From contig CALVVP010000038.1 in the NCBI GenBank assembly GCA_944363895.1, forward strand, positions 1-12,092: a stretch of DNA of 12,092 nt. Reading direction: 5' to 3'. Below the pieces are notes generated by a model. The model was given only the letters and a program-made list of their open reading frames with translations. It did no database searches and was not told the DNA's origin. This stretch comes from an uncultured Bacilli bacterium (GTDB lineage Bacteria > Bacillota_I > Bacilli_A > RF39 > UBA660). Positions 1 through 7,415 of this stretch are shown here, piece after piece (within the stretch, counting starts at the first letter, position 1; every line of letters begins with the position of its first letter). A program made the translations under genes and the position numbers.

Positions 1-527
1 CATTACTATTAATTAAGTTTTCATCATAAGCAATATTTATAACTGGTTCTGTATCCGTTTGAACACATTCCATATCATATTCAAAAACATATTGATTATA
101 ATTAGTATCCCAATAATACCACACACAACCAGCTAATTCTTCATTGGTAACAGGATTTATAATTGAAGACGATAAAAAGCCCTTGCTTTGAATTTCGTTC
201 AAATAAAGAGCTTCCTTATCGGTTGGATATCCGATATCATTTTCAATACTATAACGATAAGCGGCTTCTTCGATAGCATCGATTGTTCTTTCTAAAGACT
301 TCTCCCGACTACTTTTAATTGAATTATCAATCACGGGAAAAGTAATTAAAGCAATAACAGCTAATATAATTAAAACTCCTAATAATTCAATAAGTGTAAA
401 ACCATGATTTATCCTTATTTTATAAAGATTTTGCCCCCCCAGATTGTCCGAGAATTGGCAGTTTGTGTATAAAATACACCCCCCCCCCAGGTTTGCAATT
501 TGCTAATTTAATTTTATTTTTATTCAT
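1..527 (-). CDS. Type IV pilin-like prepilin, 3' end outside window, frame broken between start codon and prepilin motif
   Basis: Reading the minus strand from 403 to the window edge gives about 134 open codons starting GFTLIELLGVLIILAVIAL, then an acidic and polar domain with two cysteines (AGCVWYYWD ... YDMECVQ). G|FTLIELL is the class III signal-peptide motif of type IV pilins and pseudopilins: cleavage after Gly, N-methylated Phe, Glu at +5, then a hydrophobic helix. No ATG, GTG or TTG exists in this frame between GFT and an upstream in-frame TAG. The only convincing start is ATG at 527-525, with GAGGTAG six bases upstream and a strong promoter. From that ATG the frame reads MNKNKIKLANCKPGGG and stops at TAA 422-420, just short of the pilin motif. 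Deleting one G (or adding two) in either the G10 or the G7 tract joins the frames, with a leader of about 46 residues. It could be phase-OFF, a pseudogene or a base-count error. Identification as pilin-like is firm; the role (adhesion, DNA uptake or secretion pseudopilus) is unknown. Confidence 0.75.
434..440 (-). repeat. G7 homopolymer (C7 on plus strand) in the pilin leader
   Basis: A second G tract lies between the first and the prepilin motif. Both tracts are preceded by CT (CCTG... and TCTG...), so the stretch between them is flanked by a shared CTGGGGGGG. Six G here would also restore the pilin frame. Confidence 0.85.
479..488 (-). repeat. G10 homopolymer (C10 on plus strand) in the pilin leader
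   Basis: Ten consecutive G on the coding strand, 13 codons after the pilin start codon. With this length the start-codon frame does not reach the pilin motif; nine G would put it in frame. Long G/C tracts are otherwise absent from this AT-rich window, which points to a slippage-prone contingency tract. Confidence 0.85.
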
Positions 528-553
528 TTTTAACTACCTCTATTTCTATATAA

Positions 554-582
554 ATTTTAACTTAAAATAAGTTAATAGTCAA
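554..582 (-). promoter_or_regulatory. Sigma-A-type promoter of the pilin gene with an inverted repeat in its spacer
   Basis: The minus strand reads TTGACT (582-577), a 17-bp spacer, then TAAAAT (559-554). Each hexamer matches consensus at five of six positions. The predicted transcript starts near 547, about 20 bases before the pilin ATG. A perfect inverted repeat, TTAACTTA-TTT-TAAGTTAA (575-557), fills the spacer and runs into the -10 box, a typical operator position. The promoter lies downstream of the mfd terminator, so the pilin is a separate transcription unit. Confidence 0.7.
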
Positions 583-596
583 TAGTTTAATTATCC

Positions 597-623
597 AAAA
601 AAACTAAAGATTTTACTCTTTAG
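597..623 (-). terminator. Rho-independent terminator of mfd
   Basis: The minus strand reads CTAAAGA-GTAAAA-TCTTTAG followed by seven T. This is a perfect 7-bp stem with a 6-base loop. The mfd stop codon TAA (615-613) lies in the loop, so the terminator is folded into the end of the coding region. It ends the long operon. Confidence 0.8.
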
Positions 624-3600
624 CTTTATCAATAACAAATAATAAATCAATTAAATAATAAATAAAATGTTTATCTAAATTAATCGTTTTTAAACTAATA
701 ATTAAATTAGTTCCTTGCATACTAAATCTAAAATTATTATTTATTTTTAAAGTTTCTAAGAATAATTTCTCACCATCAATTTTAGTAGTAATTTCTTTAT
801 CTAATATTATTTCTACACTATTATTAGTTTGTTTAACCTTTTTAATATTAAGTTTATTAGCTAAAGCCTCAAACCATTCTTCATACATATATATCAACAA
901 TTTATCAGATAACTTACCAAAACGATCTTCTAATTCTTTTTGAACAGAAATTAATTTATCATAACTATCAATTTCATTAATTTTTTGATGAATTTCAATT
1001 TTTAATTCTTCTTCTTTAACATAATTATCATCAATATAAGTATCAACTTCAATTAAAGGTTGACTAGATGTTTCTTCAGGTATTTCAATTCCTTTTAATT
1101 TATCAATTTCTTGTTTAAGTAATTCTGTAAATAATTCAATACCAACACTAGCGACAAAACCAGCTTGTTCACTACCCAAAAAGTCTCCAGCGCCTCTTAA
1201 AGATAAATCGCGCATGGCAATGGATAAACCACTACCCAATTCTGTAAATTCTTTAATCGCATTTAATCTTTTATGAGCTATTTCCGATAAAATCTTACTA
1301 TTATCATACATTAAATAACAATAAGCAATTTTATTAGTTCGACCAACCCGACCTCTTAATTGATATAATTGGGATAAACCAAATTTATCGGCATCGATTA
1401 CAATTAAAGTATTAACATTAGGTATATCAATACCCGTTTCAATAATGGTTGTACACAATAAAACATCAAATTCTTTATTAATAAATTTAAGCATAATATC
1501 TTCTAATTGTTCTTTATTCATTCTGCCATGGGCACAAACTACTTTAGCATCAGGAACTAAAGATGATATTTCTTCTAATTTAGTAGTCATATCTTCAATG
1601 CGATTATATAGTAAAAATACTTGACCATTACGGGATAATTCTTTATAGATAGCATCTTTAATTAATTTTTTATTGTAAGATACCACATAAGTTTGAACCG
1701 GATAACGATTACTAGGTGGGGTTTCAATCGTTGATAGGCCACGAATACCAGATAAAGACATGTGTAAAGTACGCGGAATCGGGGTAGCTGATAAAGTTAA
1801 AACATCAATATTAGTTTTTAATTTTTTAATTTTTTCTTTATGTGTAACACCAAACCGCTGTTCTTCATCGATAATCAATAAACCTAAGTCTTTATAGACA
1901 ATTTCATCGTTGAGTAATTTATGTGTACCTATTACAAAATCTACTTTACCTTCTTTAATTTCTTCCACTGTTTCTTTAAATTTAGTCATAAAACGATTGA
2001 CTAAACGAATATTTACAGGAAATGATTTAAAGCGTTCTAAAGCATTGAGATAGTGCTGGTTGGAAAGAATAGTTGTCGGGCATAATAAGGCTACCTGTTT
2101 ACCAGATAAGATTGCTTTAAAGGCTGCTCTAAAAGCAATTTCCGTTTTACCATATCCTACATCACCACATAATAGCCGATCCATTGGATGCGGACTTTCC
2201 ATATCTTTTTTAATTTCTTCCCATACTTTTAATTGATCAGGTGTCTCTTCATATGGAAATTCTTTATCGAAAGCAATTTGGTTTTCATCATCAGGTTTAA
2301 ATTTAAATCCCGGACTTAATTGTCTTAAAGCAAATAATTTAAGCAATTCTTTAGCAATATCATGAGCTTTAGCTTTAGCTTTTAATTTAATCTTTGTCCA
2401 TTCGGTAGTCCCTAATTTATTTAATTTAGGTTCATATCCTTCTTTAGAACTATATTTACTAATCATTTCGATTTTTTCCACTGGAATATATAATTTATCG
2501 CCACCTTTATATTCAAGTTGTAAATAATCTTTATTTAAACCATTTTTAGTAATCGTTTTTATACCTAAATAACGACCAATTCCATGAACATTATGAACAA
2601 TATAATCACCAATTTCTAATTTAGTCACATCTTTGATTCTAGTCCCATATTTAAAATTAGTTTTATAAGGCACAATTTTGCTATTTTTATTAAATATTTC
2701 ATTTTCACTAATAAAAACATAATTATTATAAATAAATCCTTCATTAATATTAAAAATAACGATATTTATTTTATTTTCATATATTTCATTAATATTAGTA
2801 AAAACACAATCAATTTCATCAATTATTTTATTAGCTTGATAACGATTAGATACACAAATAATAATCGTTTTTGATTTAAGATATTTATTTAATATATCTT
2901 TCATTACTTCCACATTAATAAATTTATCTTCTAATTTATAAGAATTATAGTTTATTGCTAAAGTATCTTTTTGGTATAAATTAATAGCATTATAATTAGG
3001 AAAGTCATGGAAATATTTAGTATTTTTATCTAAATTATTACTTACATTATAATCAAATACCTCTTCTAATAAATTATTATACCCTACTTTAATATCATCT
3101 AATTCATTATAAAAAAGCATGCCCTTCATATATTCATAAAGATTAGAACTTCCATATTTAATTAAATCCCGATGATGATATTCAAAGTCGATATCTTTAT
3201 CAATTAAAAATTCGGAATTAGGAATAATTTCGATTTCGTTAATTGTATTAATTGTTAATTGTGTATTAATGTCGAAAAACCTAATTGAATCAATTTCATC
3301 ACCCCAAAATTCAATTCTAATTGGATTGCTATAATTAATTGAAAAAATATCTAAAACATAGCCTCTAATAGCCATTTCTCCGGTTTTATTAACTGTCACA
3401 TCTCGTTCATAACCAATATTATAAAATTTTTGAATCAAATTTTTAATATTAAAAGTATCACCAACTTTTAGTTTAACATAACTATTAATAAAATTAGTTT
3501 TAGTTGGTAAAAATCTTAAATAACCCATTAAATTAGTAACAACGATACCTTTGTTATTTTTAATAATATTATCTAAAGTTTCTAATCTTGTCATTTTAAA

Positions 3601-3840
3601 ATCTGGAGAGATAGCTAAAACTTCACTCGTCATAAAATCATCCATTGGAAAAAAATAAACATCATGAACATAGTTTTTTAAGGTTTGATAAAACTTATTA
3701 GCTTCGAATAAACTATTACAAACAACTAAAATTAAATTATTATTATAACAATTACTGATATAAATACATTTTAATTCATCAGTTAACCCACCGATTTCTT
3801 GACCATTATAATTATTAAATAATTTGTTAAAAATACTCAT
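613..3840 (-). CDS. mfd: Transcription-repair coupling factor Mfd
   Basis: Mfd is a DNA translocase that pushes stalled RNA polymerase off damaged templates and recruits UvrA for nucleotide excision repair. The 1075 residues carry the whole domain series: a UvrB-like N-terminal module (about 125-205, with GEMAIRGYVLDIF and IEFWGDEIDSIR), the RNA-polymerase-interacting domain (about 405-465, GDYIVHNVHGIGRYLG and YKGGDKLYIPVEKI), and an SF2/RecG-like motor. The motor has Walker A GDVGYGKTE (559-567), DEEQ (658-661), SATPIPRT (from 684) and motif VI QLRGRVGR (827-834). A C-terminal TRCF domain follows. It is slightly shorter than the usual 1150-1180 residues, mainly in the N-terminal region. The start ATG has a strong GGAGGTGA six bases upstream. 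It follows pth after 37 bases that hold a terminator, so expression needs read-through or a promoter inside pth. Identification is secure. Confidence 0.98.
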   Translation of the reverse strand: MSIFNKLFNNYNGQEIGGLTDELKCIYISNCYNNNLILVVCNSLFEANKFYQTLKNYVHDVYFFPMDDFMTSEVLAISPDFKMTRLETLDNIIKNNKGIVVTNLMGYLRFLPTKTNFINSYVKLKVGDTFNIKNLIQKFYNIGYERDVTVNKTGEMAIRGYVLDIFSINYSNPIRIEFWGDEIDSIRFFDINTQLTINTINEIEIIPNSEFLIDKDIDFEYHHRDLIKYGSSNLYEYMKGMLFYNELDDIKVGYNNLLEEVFDYNVSNNLDKNTKYFHDFPNYNAINLYQKDTLAINYNSYKLEDKFINVEVMKDILNKYLKSKTIIICVSNRYQANKIIDEIDCVFTNINEIYENKINIVIFNINEGFIYNNYVFISENEIFNKNSKIVPYKTNFKYGTRIKDVTKLEIGDYIVHNVHGIGRYLGIKTITKNGLNKDYLQLEYKGGDKLYIPVEKIEMISKYSSKEGYEPKLNKLGTTEWTKIKLKAKAKAHDIAKELLKLFALRQLSPGFKFKPDDENQIAFDKEFPYEETPDQLKVWEEIKKDMESPHPMDRLLCGDVGYGKTEIAFRAAFKAILSGKQVALLCPTTILSNQHYLNALERFKSFPVNIRLVNRFMTKFKETVEEIKEGKVDFVIGTHKLLNDEIVYKDLGLLIIDEEQRFGVTHKEKIKKLKTNIDVLTLSATPIPRTLHMSLSGIRGLSTIETPPSNRYPVQTYVVSYNKKLIKDAIYKELSRNGQVFLLYNRIEDMTTKLEEISSLVPDAKVVCAHGRMNKEQLEDIMLKFINKEFDVLLCTTIIETGIDIPNVNTLIVIDADKFGLSQLYQLRGRVGRTNKIAYCYLMYDNSKILSEIAHKRLNAIKEFTELGSGLSIAMRDLSLRGAGDFLGSEQAGFVASVGIELFTELLKQEIDKLKGIEIPEETSSQPLIEVDTYIDDNYVKEEELKIEIHQKINEIDSYDKLISVQKELEDRFGKLSDKLLIYMYEEWFEALANKLNIKKVKQTNNSVEIILDKEITTKIDGEKLFLETLKINNNFRFSMQGTNLIISLKTINLDKHFIYYLIDLLFVIDKAKE

Positions 3841-3856
3841 AATTCACCTCCAAGCC

Positions 3857-3879
3857 AAAAAAGATACATTAAAGTATCT
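3857..3879 (-). terminator. Terminator between pth and mfd
   Basis: The minus strand reads AGATAC-TTTAAT-GTATCT followed by five more T: a 6-bp perfect stem with a U-tract. The pth stop TAG (3880-3878) overlaps the left arm. The mfd Shine-Dalgarno begins about ten bases later, so the structure probably lowers, rather than abolishes, mfd transcription. Confidence 0.7.
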
Positions 3880-4429
3880 AATTATATTTATTCATTAAAT
3901 TTTCAAAAGATAAGGTAACAAAATCATTAATTATATTTGGCATTATTTGAATAACATTATTTAATTTAGCTAATTCTTCATTATTAAATTTACCTAATAC
4001 ATAATCGATCATATTAATATTATTTTTCGAAATACCGATTCTTATTCTTTTATATTCATCAGTTTTTAAATTAGCTGCAATATTTTTTAAACCATTATGT
4101 CCTCCTGGACCACCTTTATAGCGAATTTTAAAAGTACCAATACTTAAGTCCATATCATCGTGAATAATTAAAATATCATTAATATCGATTTTAAAATAAT
4201 TAATATATTTAATAATAACATCACCAGATAAATTCATATATTTTTGCGGCTTTAATAAGATTATCTTTTCGTTATTTATATTAGTTTCACAATATAAGCC
4301 ATCAAATTTGGATTTATTAAGTTCTAAATTATATGTTTTTAAATATTCATCGATAGCCATAAATCCGACATTATGTCTTGTATTATTATATTCATTGCCT
4401 TTATTTCCCAAACCGACGATTAACTTCAT
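3878..4429 (-). CDS. pth: Peptidyl-tRNA hydrolase
   Basis: Pth cleaves the ester bond of peptidyl-tRNA released from stalled ribosomes and recycles the tRNA in the cytoplasm. From ATG 4429 the protein is 183 residues, normal for the bacterial family. It begins MKLIVGLGNKG and contains TRHNVGF with the catalytic His (residue 19) and Asn20, then KPQKYMNLSG, IIHDDMDLSIG with the catalytic Asp, and GGPGGHNGLKNI. A longer in-frame extension to 4468 exists, but 4429 is preferred because GAGGTGA lies six bases upstream and the family consensus starts there. The rsmI stop lies just one base before this start, so the two are translationally coupled. It follows rsmI and precedes mfd; pth-mfd adjacency is common in Bacilli. 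Confidence 0.97.
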   Translation of the reverse strand: MKLIVGLGNKGNEYNNTRHNVGFMAIDEYLKTYNLELNKSKFDGLYCETNINNEKIILLKPQKYMNLSGDVIIKYINYFKIDINDILIIHDDMDLSIGTFKIRYKGGPGGHNGLKNIAANLKTDEYKRIRIGISKNNINMIDYVLGKFNNEELAKLNNVIQIMPNIINDFVTLSFENLMNKYN

Positions 4430-4430
4430 T

Positions 4431-5273
4431 TTATTCACCTCTTTTATGATATTCGCTATACACTTCATTTTTATTTATTTGGCGTTCTTTAGCAACTTTT
4501 TTTATTGCTTCTTTAACTTCAAATCCTTCTTTAATATATAAATTAACATGTTCGATTATTGTTAGATTAGAAAATTGATTGACACTTTTATTACCTTCAA
4601 CAACGATGACAAATTCACCTTTAGGAGTTTTAAATTGTTCGATTATTTCTTTTATTGTTCCCCGATAAATCTCTTCAAATTTCTTTGTTATTTCCCGGGA
4701 AATGCTACATTTTCTATTTCCCAATATTTCTAACATATCGTTTAATGTTTCACCGATACGATGCGGTGATTCATAAAAAATTAAAGTTGAATTATAATTT
4801 TTTAAATTTTCTAATTCTTTTTTCCGTTTACTACTTTTGCTATTTAAAAATCCAACAAAAGTAAAAGGTAATGGTTCAATATTTGAGGTTATTAAAGCTG
4901 ATACAAAAGCGGTAGCCCCGGGAATTGAGACAACATTATAATTATTTTCAATTGCTGCTTTAGCTAAATAATATCCAGGATCACTAATAACTGGTGTCCC
5001 ACGGTCAGTTACTAAACCAACATTTTCATTATTATCTAAATAACTTAACAGTTTTTCAATATTTTCTTTTTCATTATACTGATGACTAGCAATTAGTTTA
5101 TTTTTAATTTTGAATTTAGTCAATAATTGATTAGTTATTCTTGTATCTTCAGCAAAAATAACACTAACATTTTTTAGTGTTTCAATCGCTCGATAAGTAA
5201 TATCATCCATATTACCAATTGGCGTAGCTATTAAAAATAAAGTTGGTTTACCATCATAACTTTTTTGTATCAT
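4431..5273 (-). CDS. rsmI: 16S rRNA (cytidine-1402 2'-O)-methyltransferase RsmI
   Basis: RsmI methylates the ribose of C1402 in the decoding centre of 16S rRNA using SAM. From ATG 5273 it is 280 residues, the usual size, with a tetrapyrrole-methylase fold. Visible motifs are LFLIATPIGN, FAEDTR, TDRGTPVISDPG, SIPGATA, FYESPHRI and SREITKKFEE. The glycine-rich loop has TDRG where SDAG is usual, a conservative oddity. A GTG at 5282 is in frame but is part of the Shine-Dalgarno AAAGGTGAT, so ATG 5273 is the likely start. The last codon of the upstream winged-helix ORF ends one base before it. The SREI codons of this gene form a perfect ATTTCCCGGGAAAT palindrome (listed separately). Confidence 0.97.
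   Translation of the reverse strand: MIQKSYDGKPTLFLIATPIGNMDDITYRAIETLKNVSVIFAEDTRITNQLLTKFKIKNKLIASHQYNEKENIEKLLSYLDNNENVGLVTDRGTPVISDPGYYLAKAAIENNYNVVSIPGATAFVSALITSNIEPLPFTFVGFLNSKSSKRKKELENLKNYNSTLIFYESPHRIGETLNDMLEILGNRKCSISREITKKFEEIYRGTIKEIIEQFKTPKGEFVIVVEGNKSVNQFSNLTIIEHVNLYIKEGFEVKEAIKKVAKERQINKNEVYSEYHKRGE
4689..4704. promoter_or_regulatory. Noc-binding-site-like palindrome inside rsmI
   Basis: The sequence TATTTCCCGGGAAATG contains the perfect 14-bp palindrome ATTTCCCGGGAAAT. This is the consensus known for Noc, the ParB-related nucleoid-occlusion protein of Bacillus. It uses codons TCC and CGG, which are GC-rich for this genome. Function is inferred from the match only. Confidence 0.6.
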
Positions 5274-5303
5274 TTTAATCACCTTTTTTAACTACAACAT
5301 ATT

Positions 5304-5811
5304 TTTGAAACCTACTATTTGGGTGTTCTTTTATTGTCATCTCTATAATTCCTTTTTCAATGAGATTATTTAAAATATTTGTTTGAAAATAAGCTCTATC
5401 TTTTAAACCTACATGTTCTTGTATTTCTTTCCTTGTCTTTGGTTTTTTACAATATTCGATAATTGCGTTGATTATTTTTTCATCTATTTTTATTTCGACT
5501 TGTTGACTGACTTGTTGGTTGACTTGTTGGTTGACTTGTTGGTTGACTTGTTGTATAACTTGAGATGTCTTATTTAAATTTTTAACTACATATTTTTGAA
5601 ATCTACTATTTGGGTGTTCTTTTATTGTCATTTCTATAATCCCTTTTTCAATGAGATTATTTAAAATATTTGTTTGAAAATAAGCTCTATCTTTTAAACC
5701 TACATGTTCTTGTATTTCTTTCCTTGTCTTTGGTTCTTTACAATATTCGATAATTGCGTTGATTATTTTTTCATCTATTTTTATTTCGACTTGTTGGTTG
5801 ACTTGTTGGTC
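5304..5811. repeat. 291-bp-period tandem duplication of the winged-helix coding segment
   Basis: The stretch about 5304-5520 recurs at about 5595-5811 with an offset of 291 bp (97 codons). I count about four base differences over roughly 215 bp, for example CTACTATTTGGGTGTTCT in both copies. In the core domain only one residue differs (EYCKEP versus EYCKKP). The duplication is therefore recent. Confidence 0.9.
5505..5556 (-). repeat. 12-bp tandem repeats encoding QQVN
   Basis: The plus strand repeats CTTGTTGGTTGA in tandem about four times here, with variants at both ends. A shorter version lies near 5788-5822. Each 12-bp unit adds Gln-Gln-Val-Asn without changing frame. Such QQV runs are a common linker before the last winged helix in AlbA_2-type proteins. 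Confidence 0.8.
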
Positions 5812-5923
5812 GACTTGTTGCCCACTGTTTAAAGGTATAATTACTTTGAATATATCATCATCCTTAAATTTTAGCATTTTTCTGAATAGATTTTAACACA
5901 TTTAGTAATTCTTTTAATACTTT

Positions 5924-6643
5924 CTATGTAAAATATTTTTTTATTTGTTCTGTGTATTCACCATTTTCTAAATGTGTATAAATTGGAGGTAAGATTTTTA
6001 ATCCTTCTTTACCATTTTTAGTTCCTTCAACTAATAGAATATTAGCTTCCATATTAGTCTTAGGATAAATAAATTGAATTCTCTTAGGTTCGATATTATA
6101 TTTACGCATAGTTACAATAATATCCAATAAACGTTCAGGACGATGAACAATCGCTATATATCCATTATTTTTAAGAAGTTTTCTAGCTATCTTAAAAATA
6201 TCATCTAAATTTAATTTAACTTCATGACGGGCAATAGTCTTGTAATCATTTTTATTTAAATGAGAGTTTTCCTTTACTTTAAAAAAAGGTGGATTACAAG
6301 TAATTATATCGAAAGAATCCGGTAAAAATTGATTGTAAATATCATTGATATCAGCGTTAATAATTTCAATTTGTTCATTTAAATTATTAATATTGACGGT
6401 TTTTTTAGCCAATTCAAATACTTCTTTTTGAATTTCGACACCGATAATTTTAGCTTTAGTTTTAGTTGATAAAATTAAAGGTATCGGAGCATTACCACAA
6501 CCGATATCTAATATTTTACTAACATTTTTATTTATGGTTACAAAATTAGGTAATAGGACTGAATCTAAAGAAAAATTAAACATTTGTGTATTTTGAACAA
6601 TATAATAATCTTTAAATCCTAAGAGATAATTAATTACTTCCAT
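5924..6643 (-). CDS. trmN6: tRNA1(Val) adenine-37 N6-methyltransferase (TrmN6/YabB family)
   Basis: This is a class I SAM-dependent methyltransferase of the TrmN6 (YfiC/YabB) family, known to make m6A37 in tRNA-Val. Motif I is LDIGCGNAPIPLILS, followed by an acidic GVEIQKE loop, and the amino-methyltransferase motif IV is CNPPFF. From ATG 6643 the product is 239 residues (MEVINYLLGF...), close to B. subtilis YabB. A longer reading to 6679 is open, but family members begin near the MEVINYLL segment. The start lies inside the last codons of ricT (overlap 14 bases), with only a weak GGAG about 12 bases upstream, so translation is probably coupled. In Bacillus the neighbours are yabA upstream and a GIY-YIG gene downstream; neither is present here. 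Confidence 0.92.
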   Translation of the reverse strand: MEVINYLLGFKDYYIVQNTQMFNFSLDSVLLPNFVTINKNVSKILDIGCGNAPIPLILSTKTKAKIIGVEIQKEVFELAKKTVNINNLNEQIEIINADINDIYNQFLPDSFDIITCNPPFFKVKENSHLNKNDYKTIARHEVKLNLDDIFKIARKLLKNNGYIAIVHRPERLLDIIVTMRKYNIEPKRIQFIYPKTNMEANILLVEGTKNGKEGLKILPPIYTHLENGEYTEQIKKYFT

Positions 6644-7415
6644 CGACTTCAACAACTCCAACTTCAGGGACATTAACACTATATTTTTTATTTAAAATAT
6701 CTAAACTTACTACTTTACCTTTACCCTTATCAGTTTCAACAATCGTTCCTATTTTAGGTAAATCGGCACGATATTCTTTATATGTTTCATCTTCGTATTT
6801 TAAACAACATAAAAGGCGACCACAAACACCGTTAATTTTATTAGGATTAAGTGATAAATTTTGATTTTTGGCCATATTAATCGAAATGGAAGCAATATCA
6901 GATTCAAATCTTGCACAACATAATTGTCGGCCACACAAGCCACAACCGCCAATTTCTTTGGCTTTATCGCGAACACCAACTTGTCTTAATTCAATTCTTG
7001 TCTTATAAATATTGGCTAGTTCTTTAGCTAATTGTCTAAAGTCAACACGATTATCAGCTAAAAATCTAAATAGTAACTGTGAACGATCAAAAGTAAAGTT
7101 AGCATCCATTATTTGCATATTTAATTCGAGTTTTTTAATTAACTGTCGACATTTATTTAAAGCCGTTTGGGCATCACGTAAATTTTTTTTATGTTCTAAA
7201 TAATCTTTCTTTGTCGAAATTCTAATAACATCTTTAAGTGGTGACTTTATTTTATCAGCAGCAATATTAAAAGGCGGTAAAATAACTTTGCCAAATTGTA
7301 AACCTCTTTCTGTTTCAACTATTACCGTGACATTTCTTCTTAAATCTAAAGATTTAGGATTAAAATAATATATTTGTTTAGTATTTTCAAAAGCAATTCC
7401 TACAACTCTTAACAT
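6630..7415 (-). CDS. ricT: RicT (YaaT), PSP1-domain iron-sulfur protein of the RNase Y accessory complex
   Basis: The 261-residue protein has a PSP1 domain and a cysteine-rich centre: GGCGLCGRQLCCARF and NGVCGRLLCCLKYE. In B. subtilis RicT joins RicA and RicF in the Y-complex, binds [4Fe-4S] clusters through such cysteines, and supports RNase Y-dependent mRNA maturation. It opens MLRVVGIAFENTKQIYYFNP, as is usual in the family. ATG 7415 overlaps the holB stop codon by seven bases and has AAGGTGA upstream. ricA and ricF are not in this window. The holB-ricT-trmN6 order is the classic Bacillus arrangement without yabA. Confidence 0.95.
   Translation of the reverse strand: MLRVVGIAFENTKQIYYFNPKSLDLRRNVTVIVETERGLQFGKVILPPFNIAADKIKSPLKDVIRISTKKDYLEHKKNLRDAQTALNKCRQLIKKLELNMQIMDANFTFDRSQLLFRFLADNRVDFRQLAKELANIYKTRIELRQVGVRDKAKEIGGCGLCGRQLCCARFESDIASISINMAKNQNLSLNPNKINGVCGRLLCCLKYEDETYKEYRADLPKIGTIVETDKGKGKVVSLDILNKKYSVNVPEVGVVEVDGSN

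Larger units (their letters stand above)
5275..5924 (-). pseudogene. Decayed C-terminal fragment of an AlbA_2/Schlafen-type ATP-binding regulator with a duplicated winged helix
   Basis: The open frame 5877-5275 encodes 200 residues. They are KFKDDDIFKVIIPL (end of a HATPase_c_4-like domain), a QQV linker (about 20-30), a winged helix (31-98), a second QQVN linker (about 106-126) and a second, nearly identical winged helix (128-195). In COG2865-like proteins this is only the C-terminus of a roughly 400-500-residue protein that has an N-terminal AlbA_2 domain. Upstream, in another frame (5924-5877), the DNA still reads ESIKRITKCVKIYSEK, which resembles the helix that normally precedes the DDDIFKVIIP segment. 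Adding one A to the A5 run at 5881-5877 would join the two. The ATG at 5877 has no Shine-Dalgarno and in-frame stops lie just upstream. The AlbA_2 and most of the ATPase domain are absent, because trmN6 starts immediately before. I call it a remnant, though the 200-residue ORF remains open. The family name rests on recognition, not a search. Confidence 0.65.

Noticed and set aside
4308..4541. Plus-strand open frame of 77 residues rich in Phe.
   Set aside because: It lies opposite pth and rsmI, has no family motif, and its composition is that of antisense AT-rich code.
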